From a bacterium (lineage in GTDB: Bacteria; Zhuqueibacterota; QNDG01; JAGLOF01): a stretch of 64,000 nt of DNA. Position numbers and translations under genes: made by a program. The notes under the pieces were generated by a model. It saw nothing but the letters and a program-made list of their open reading frames with translations. It did not search any database and was not told the origin of the DNA. The stretch spans positions 186,001-250,000 of the forward strand of contig JAFGRY010000026.1 in assembly GCA_016934955.1 (NCBI GenBank), read 5' to 3'. Positions 60,515-64,000 of the stretch are shown piece by piece (position 1 is the stretch's first letter; the number at the start of each line of letters is the position of its first letter).

Positions 60515-62383
60515 ATGAGATTCGGGAATTATATGATCCACTGTTTACTGCCGGCCCTGCTGCTGACCGCTGCTGCCGACACCTGCGCCCAGCACACGAC
60601 AACAGTGGACAGTCTTTTCTTCAGGGGAGTTCAGGCCTACGAAGACGGCCAGTATGATCAGAGTCTGGAAATCATGCAGATGCTCGACAAACTCTATCCC
60701 CGGCACGCGAGAAAAACCGCATCGCTGCTGATGCAGGGGAAGACTCTGTATAAGCTCGCCCGTTATGACGAGTCCCTGAACGCCTTCAGGAAAATCAAAA
60801 CGAACTATCCTGAAAGCGACTATGTCGATGACGCCCTTTACGGTGAGGGAACCTGTCTCTACCGTACGGGAGAAGCGATCGAATCGGTGAGACGGTTCCT
60901 TCAGGTGGTCGAGCAGAGCGGGGACGCCCGGCTGCAGGTCAAAGCCGCCAAACTCTCATCGGAAGTCATGGAAAAGTCCCTGACGGCCGCGGATCTGAAA
61001 GTGCTGCTGGAAAAAGTGTTGACAGAGAAGAGCAAGGCGGCGGTAACGATCAAGCTCGCCCAGAAGGAGCTGTCGCTTCAGAACTTTCTCACCGCCAAAT
61101 CCTATCTGCAGTCCTTTCTCGATATGTTTCCGCAGAGTGAGTATGACGAGCGGATTCGGGCGCTGCTCGGCAAAGCAGAGGAATACGCCGCCGGAGAGTT
61201 CAGTGTCGGCGTGATTCTGCCGCTGAGCGGTCCTACGGCGGAATCCGGGAGGCGGCTGCTCGACGGCATTCGGTTCGCCGTTGATCAGCATAACGCGAAT
61301 AACTCCACCCAGGTACGCCTGGTGATCGAGGATTCCGGGGGCAATATCGTGCTGGCTGTCAAGGCGGCTCAGAAACTCTGCGGCAGCGGCGAGATACTTG
61401 CGCTCATAGGTGAGCTCGAGAGTGACAAGACCGCCGCGGTCGCTGCTGTCGCCCAGGAAAGGGGAGTGCCCTGTTTCGCGCCCACCGCCAGCATGGACGG
61501 TATCGCCGGTATCGGCTCCTGTATCTATCAGCTGAACAGCACCCTGAGCGTTCAGGCCGAACTGCTGGCACGCTATGTGGTGCTCGAGCAGAAAAAGACA
61601 AAACTGGCGGTGCTCTATCCCGCCGATGAATACGGCAACATCATGCGGAACAATTTTGTCGAGACCGCAAAGAAACTGGGGGCCGACATTATCGCGGAGA
61701 AGTGGTATTTCGAGGGTGCGGAAAACTGGGAAAATTCCATCGGGATGCAGATCGAGGCGATTCGCGAAGCCGGTATCCGGCGCATGCTCGACGACTCTCT
61801 GCTCGTTCGGGTTGCCGAGGATGAGCTCGATGAAGAGCATGCGGATATCCTTCAGATACAGGGAGTGATCGGCATGAACCAGACGATCGAGAGTCTGGTC
61901 GATTCCACCAACCTTGCCGTGACCTGCATCGACGGGCTCTTTCTCCCTGTATCGGGCGCCGCCCTGGAATTCGTCATTCCCCAGGTGGCCAGTAAAAATA
62001 TACAGACTCAGCTCATCGGCGGCAGCCAGTGGTACGACCTCGACATGCTCAACGAACACCGCAGCGACGCGGACGGGGTGATCTTCCCCAGTGATTACTT
62101 TATCGATGAGTCCAATTACAACTACTACCTGCTGCGCAACAATTTCCGCACGGCCATGCAGCGCACTCCGGGACAGCTGGAAATCTACGGCTACGACGCG
62201 GTGCAGCTGCTTCTCACGATCATCGAGGGCAAGTCACTTTCCCGGGAAAATCTTCGCAACGGCCTCGCGGAAACCGGGCGCATCCCGGTGACGCATGGAA
62301 TAGTGCAGTTCAATGCCGACGGATACAACGAGTCTCTGCACCTGCTCAAATACCGGAACGGCACTCTCATAAAGGTAAAGTAG
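60515..62383 (+). CDS. TPR and periplasmic-binding-fold protein (LpoA/penicillin-binding-protein-activator-like)
   Basis: The 622-residue protein has a signal peptide (residues 1-25) and TPR-like repeats to about residue 220 (F-F-R-G-V-Q-A-Y-E-D-G-Q-Y, A-L-Y-G-E-G-T-C-L-Y-R-T-G). A type I periplasmic-binding fold follows, starting F-S-V-G-V-I-L-P-L-S-G-P-T-A-E-S-G. The same order occurs in LpoA, which activates peptidoglycan synthase PBP1A, although this protein lacks a lipid anchor. A nutrient-sensing receptor is the alternative. AAGGAGCG lies eight bases before ATG 60515. It is 18 bases after glmS and directly before the YfiH/PgeF gene. Confidence 0.8.
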   Translation: MRFGNYMIHCLLPALLLTAAADTCAQHTTTVDSLFFRGVQAYEDGQYDQSLEIMQMLDKLYPRHARKTASLLMQGKTLYKLARYDESLNAFRKIKTNYPESDYVDDALYGEGTCLYRTGEAIESVRRFLQVVEQSGDARLQVKAAKLSSEVMEKSLTAADLKVLLEKVLTEKSKAAVTIKLAQKELSLQNFLTAKSYLQSFLDMFPQSEYDERIRALLGKAEEYAAGEFSVGVILPLSGPTAESGRRLLDGIRFAVDQHNANNSTQVRLVIEDSGGNIVLAVKAAQKLCGSGEILALIGELESDKTAAVAAVAQERGVPCFAPTASMDGIAGIGSCIYQLNSTLSVQAELLARYVVLEQKKTKLAVLYPADEYGNIMRNNFVETAKKLGADIIAEKWYFEGAENWENSIGMQIEAIREAGIRRMLDDSLLVRVAEDELDEEHADILQIQGVIGMNQTIESLVDSTNLAVTCIDGLFLPVSGAALEFVIPQVASKNIQTQLIGGSQWYDLDMLNEHRSDADGVIFPSDYFIDESNYNYYLLRNNFRTAMQRTPGQLEIYGYDAVQLLLTIIEGKSLSRENLRNGLAETGRIPVTHGIVQFNADGYNESLHLLKYRNGTLIKVK

Positions 62384-62384
62384 G

Positions 62385-63131
62385 ATGTTCCTCGAGCGAT
62401 CTGAGGGTCTGTATATCGGGAAATTCGCGACCCTGTTCAGGTGCCCGGAGATCGGACACGGTGTAAGCACCCGGCCAGGAGGGGTCAGCACCGGCGGCTG
62501 CGCTTCCCTCAATCTCGGCAATCCTCACCATGACAGCGGCGCGAATATCGAGGCGAACCGCGCACGCTATTTCTCTTCCCTGGGGCTGACGCGGGATGAG
62601 GCGGCGATTCCCGGTCAGGTGCACGGCACCCGTATCGCCGCGGTCGACGGACCCGGGGTCATTCCCGATACCGACGGGGTGATGACCGCAACGCCGGGCG
62701 TCTGTCTCACCGTGCAGACCGCCGATTGTCTTCCCGTCTTTTTATATGACCCGTTTACTCCCGCTGTCGCCCTGGTGCATGCCGGATGGCGGGGCTGTCG
62801 TGACGGCATACTTGCGGCCGCCGTGGCGGGAATGCGGCGAACATACGGATCGGACCCGGCGGCGTTTCTGGCCTGCATAGGTCCGGCAATCGGGCCCTGC
62901 TGCTATCGGGTGGACGAGGTCTTCAAAGAATATTTTCCGGCCCGCTTTTTTCTCGAAGACCGGCTCGATCTGGCAGCCGTTGCCGTGCATCAGCTCACGG
63001 GATCGGGAATCGACCCGCGAAGGATCGAAGCCTCGGGCATCTGCACCAGCTGTTTCTCCCGCTACTTTTTCTCCTACCGGCGGGACGGGGAAGGGACGGG
63101 GCGGATGATGAGCGCGCTGATCCTGCATTAA
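62385..63131 (+). CDS. pgeF: YfiH/PgeF multicopper-polyphenol-oxidase family protein
   Basis: The 248-residue protein carries the YfiH-family residues Q-V-H-G-T, T-A-D-C-L-P-V, H-A-G-W-R-G and I-G-P-C-C-Y-R-V. Their Cys and His bind zinc in the active site. Members were first called laccases. They act as purine nucleoside phosphorylases or deaminases, or as peptidoglycan-editing factors that hydrolyse a misincorporated muropeptide. The neighbourhood (glmS, LpoA-like, uppP) fits the cell-wall role. It begins one base after the previous TAG. Confidence 0.93.
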   Translation: MFLERSEGLYIGKFATLFRCPEIGHGVSTRPGGVSTGGCASLNLGNPHHDSGANIEANRARYFSSLGLTRDEAAIPGQVHGTRIAAVDGPGVIPDTDGVMTATPGVCLTVQTADCLPVFLYDPFTPAVALVHAGWRGCRDGILAAAVAGMRRTYGSDPAAFLACIGPAIGPCCYRVDEVFKEYFPARFFLEDRLDLAAVAVHQLTGSGIDPRRIEASGICTSCFSRYFFSYRRDGEGTGRMMSALILH

Positions 63132-63138
63132 AAATATC

Positions 63139-63167
63139 TTGATTTTTATAAATATTATCGCTAATTT
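63139..63167 (+). promoter_or_regulatory. Candidate promoter of the small barrel gene
   Basis: TTGATT at 63139-63144 and TAATTT at 63162-63167 are 17 bases apart in an A/T-rich gap. The start codon is 55 bases downstream. Confidence 0.45.
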
Positions 63168-63221
63168 TGTCGGTGGTTAATTATCCTTTTTCAACACATA
63201 AACCCATTGGAGGAACCCGGA

Positions 63222-63755
63222 ATGAAAAAGATCACCACTGCAATTGCAGTAATGCTTATCGCGCTGTTCGTCACATCGTCGGCTTTCGGTCAGGCTGATA
63301 TCATGAATAAAACCTACGTCGGCGGTTCCCTGGGCATCTGGTACGGCCTCGGTTTCTCGGCCAATTTCGAAAAAATCTTCAACGAGATCGAGGATCTCGG
63401 TGTCATCGGGTTCGGCGCTGAAGTGGGCTATGCGTCGAGGAAGGTCGGCTACTCCTGGTTTGGCGGCGACTACGGCTGGAAATACACCTACATTCCGATC
63501 TTTGTTTTCGGTTCGTTCCATTACAAGCTGAACAACCCCAAACTCGATCCTTACGCCAGACTCGGCCTCGGCTATGTTATCGTCAGCGCATCGGAATACG
63601 GCGATTACACCGGTACATGGGGAACAGCCACTGATTCGTATGTTTCATTCTCGGGTCAGGCCGGTATTCGTTACCTCGTTTCTCCCGGCATCTGGCTGAG
63701 AGCCGCGGTGGGAACCCCCTGGATCGCAAGCATCGGCGCGGACATGACCCTCTAG
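63222..63755 (+). CDS. Small outer-membrane beta-barrel protein
   Basis: The 177-residue protein has a signal peptide (M-L-I-A-L-F-V-T-S-S-A-F-G-Q) and then about eight predicted amphipathic strands with alternating aromatics, such as Y-V-G-G-S-L-G-I-W-Y-G-L-G-F and L-D-P-Y-A-R-L-G-L-G-Y-V-I-V. This fits an OmpW- or OmpA-like eight-strand barrel, but no conserved family signature is visible. GGAGG at 63209 precedes ATG 63222. It is a single-gene unit with its own promoter and terminator. Confidence 0.72.
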   Translation: MKKITTAIAVMLIALFVTSSAFGQADIMNKTYVGGSLGIWYGLGFSANFEKIFNEIEDLGVIGFGAEVGYASRKVGYSWFGGDYGWKYTYIPIFVFGSFHYKLNNPKLDPYARLGLGYVIVSASEYGDYTGTWGTATDSYVSFSGQAGIRYLVSPGIWLRAAVGTPWIASIGADMTL

Positions 63756-63782
63756 ACATTTTCAGCGCAGCGCAAGTACTGC

Positions 63783-63821
63783 AGCAGTTCCGGTGCCCAC
63801 GGCGCCGGAACTGCTTTTTTT
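63783..63821 (+). terminator. Intrinsic terminator after the small barrel gene
   Basis: AGCAGTTCCGG at 63783-63793 pairs perfectly with CCGGAACTGCT at 63805-63815, and inner bases extend the stem. A run of T follows to 63821. Confidence 0.93.
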
Positions 63822-63829
63822 ATTTCCGC

Positions 63830-63858
63830 TTGATTGCCGGGGTAAAAATATTTATATT
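63830..63858 (+). promoter_or_regulatory. Promoter of uppP
   Basis: TTGATT at 63830-63835 and TATATT at 63853-63858 have a 17-base spacing. The predicted start of transcription is about 30 bases before the uppP start codon. Confidence 0.6.
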
Positions 63859-63896
63859 ATAGTCCTTGTAATATTTCGAATATCAAGGATGCATGC

Positions 63897-64000
63897 ATGC
63901 CGGTTCACTACTACTTTCTGTCACTGCTGCAGGCGGCTACGGAGTTTCTTCCGGTCTCTTCCTCGGGGCACCTGCTCTTTTTCAAGCAGGTGTTCGGGCA
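63897..64000 (+). CDS. uppP: Undecaprenyl-diphosphatase UppP, N-terminal part (cut by window edge)
   Basis: Only the first 34 codons are present. They include Q-A-A-T-E-F-L-P-V-S-S-S-G-H-L, the signature segment of UppP/BacA with the conserved Glu and Ser. The enzyme recycles undecaprenyl diphosphate to the monophosphate at the membrane, supplying the carrier used for peptidoglycan and for the glycan made by the first region of this window. AAGGA lies seven bases before ATG 63897. Overlapping ATGs at 63889 and 63893 are in other frames. Confidence 0.9.
   Translation, partial: MPVHYYFLSLLQAATEFLPVSSSGHLLFFKQVFG

Noticed and set aside
60956-62059. 367-codon minus-strand frame inside the LpoA-like gene
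   Set aside because: It has no ribosome-binding site or known motif, and the + strand frame has a signal peptide and a well-defined binding-protein fold.

Overview
The window is a bacterial chromosome segment of roughly 57% G+C, densely packed and mostly on the + strand. It carries 55 protein genes, one of them interrupted by an internal stop and two cut by the window ends, plus one tRNA. Two proteins end in the NYPNPFN-type C-terminal domain used for type IX secretion (T9SS). A response regulator fused to a PglZ domain matches PorX, the T9SS regulator known from Bacteroidota. With outer-membrane barrels, Omp85 and lipoproteins, this points to a Gram-negative member of the FCB group, probably a deep non-Bacteroidota lineage of the Calditrichota/KSB1/Zixibacteria/Latescibacteria kind. 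The exact phylum cannot be fixed from the window. TAG, TAA and TGA are all ordinary stops here. Several promoters read TTGACA/T or TTGATT, 17-18 bp, then TATATT or TAATTT.

Region 1 (1-19238) is a long exopolysaccharide or surface-glycan locus whose genes overlap by 1-4 bases. In order it holds the end of a polysaccharide deacetylase, a Wzc-type chain-length tyrosine kinase, an ATP-grasp ligase, a phosphatidylserine-decarboxylase-like protein, a formyltransferase, a hexapeptide acyltransferase, a radical SAM protein, a GT4 glycosyltransferase, two tandem FemAB-like transferases (the second with an in-frame TAG), a second deacetylase, an O-antigen ligase/polymerase, a flippase, GT2 and GT4 glycosyltransferases, an alpha/alpha-toroid protein and a DUF362 protein with both a Tat-like leader and a T9SS tail. 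Together these could build, modify, flip, polymerise and length-control a lipid-linked glycan.

Region 2 (19261-27942) encodes secreted and surface proteins: a beta-helix T9SS cargo, a PKD-repeat protein that stops abruptly before tRNA-Arg(UCU), an Omp85 protein and a convergent M29-like aminopeptidase. Region 3 (28136-37052) is housekeeping: EcfT, TruA, a small transaldolase, an HtrA-like lipoprotein protease, PurB with a divergent PurC-like protein, Psd-PssA for phosphatidylethanolamine, two TatA-like proteins, an adenosine-specific kinase and a DUF2723-like exported protein. Region 4 (37122-41608) is a metal-uptake operon with a His/Cys-rich small protein, a porin-like barrel, a binding protein and two ABC-3 permeases, but no ATPase.

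Region 5 (41609-53856) is envelope and signalling. A barrel-TPR fusion protein lies behind a strong sigma-54 (-24/-12) promoter. It is followed by a CtpA protease, a PpiC isomerase, a Yip1-family protein, a GAF/PAS histidine kinase with an NtrC-type sigma-54 activator, a response regulator behind a second sigma-54-like site, a TPR lipoprotein and PorX. Region 6 (53856-64000) runs tsaE-tsaB-rimI-accD-surE-guaA-glmS, an LpoA-like TPR/periplasmic-binding protein, a YfiH/PgeF protein, a small barrel protein and the start of uppP.

The strongest leads are the amber-interrupted FemAB paralogue, the sigma-54-controlled barrel protein with four spaced A-L-x-x-L-F motifs, the decarboxylase/ATP-grasp pair inside a glycan locus, the ATPase-less metal operon and the PurC homologue that has lost its signature residues. 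No CRISPR array, insertion sequence or integrase was seen.
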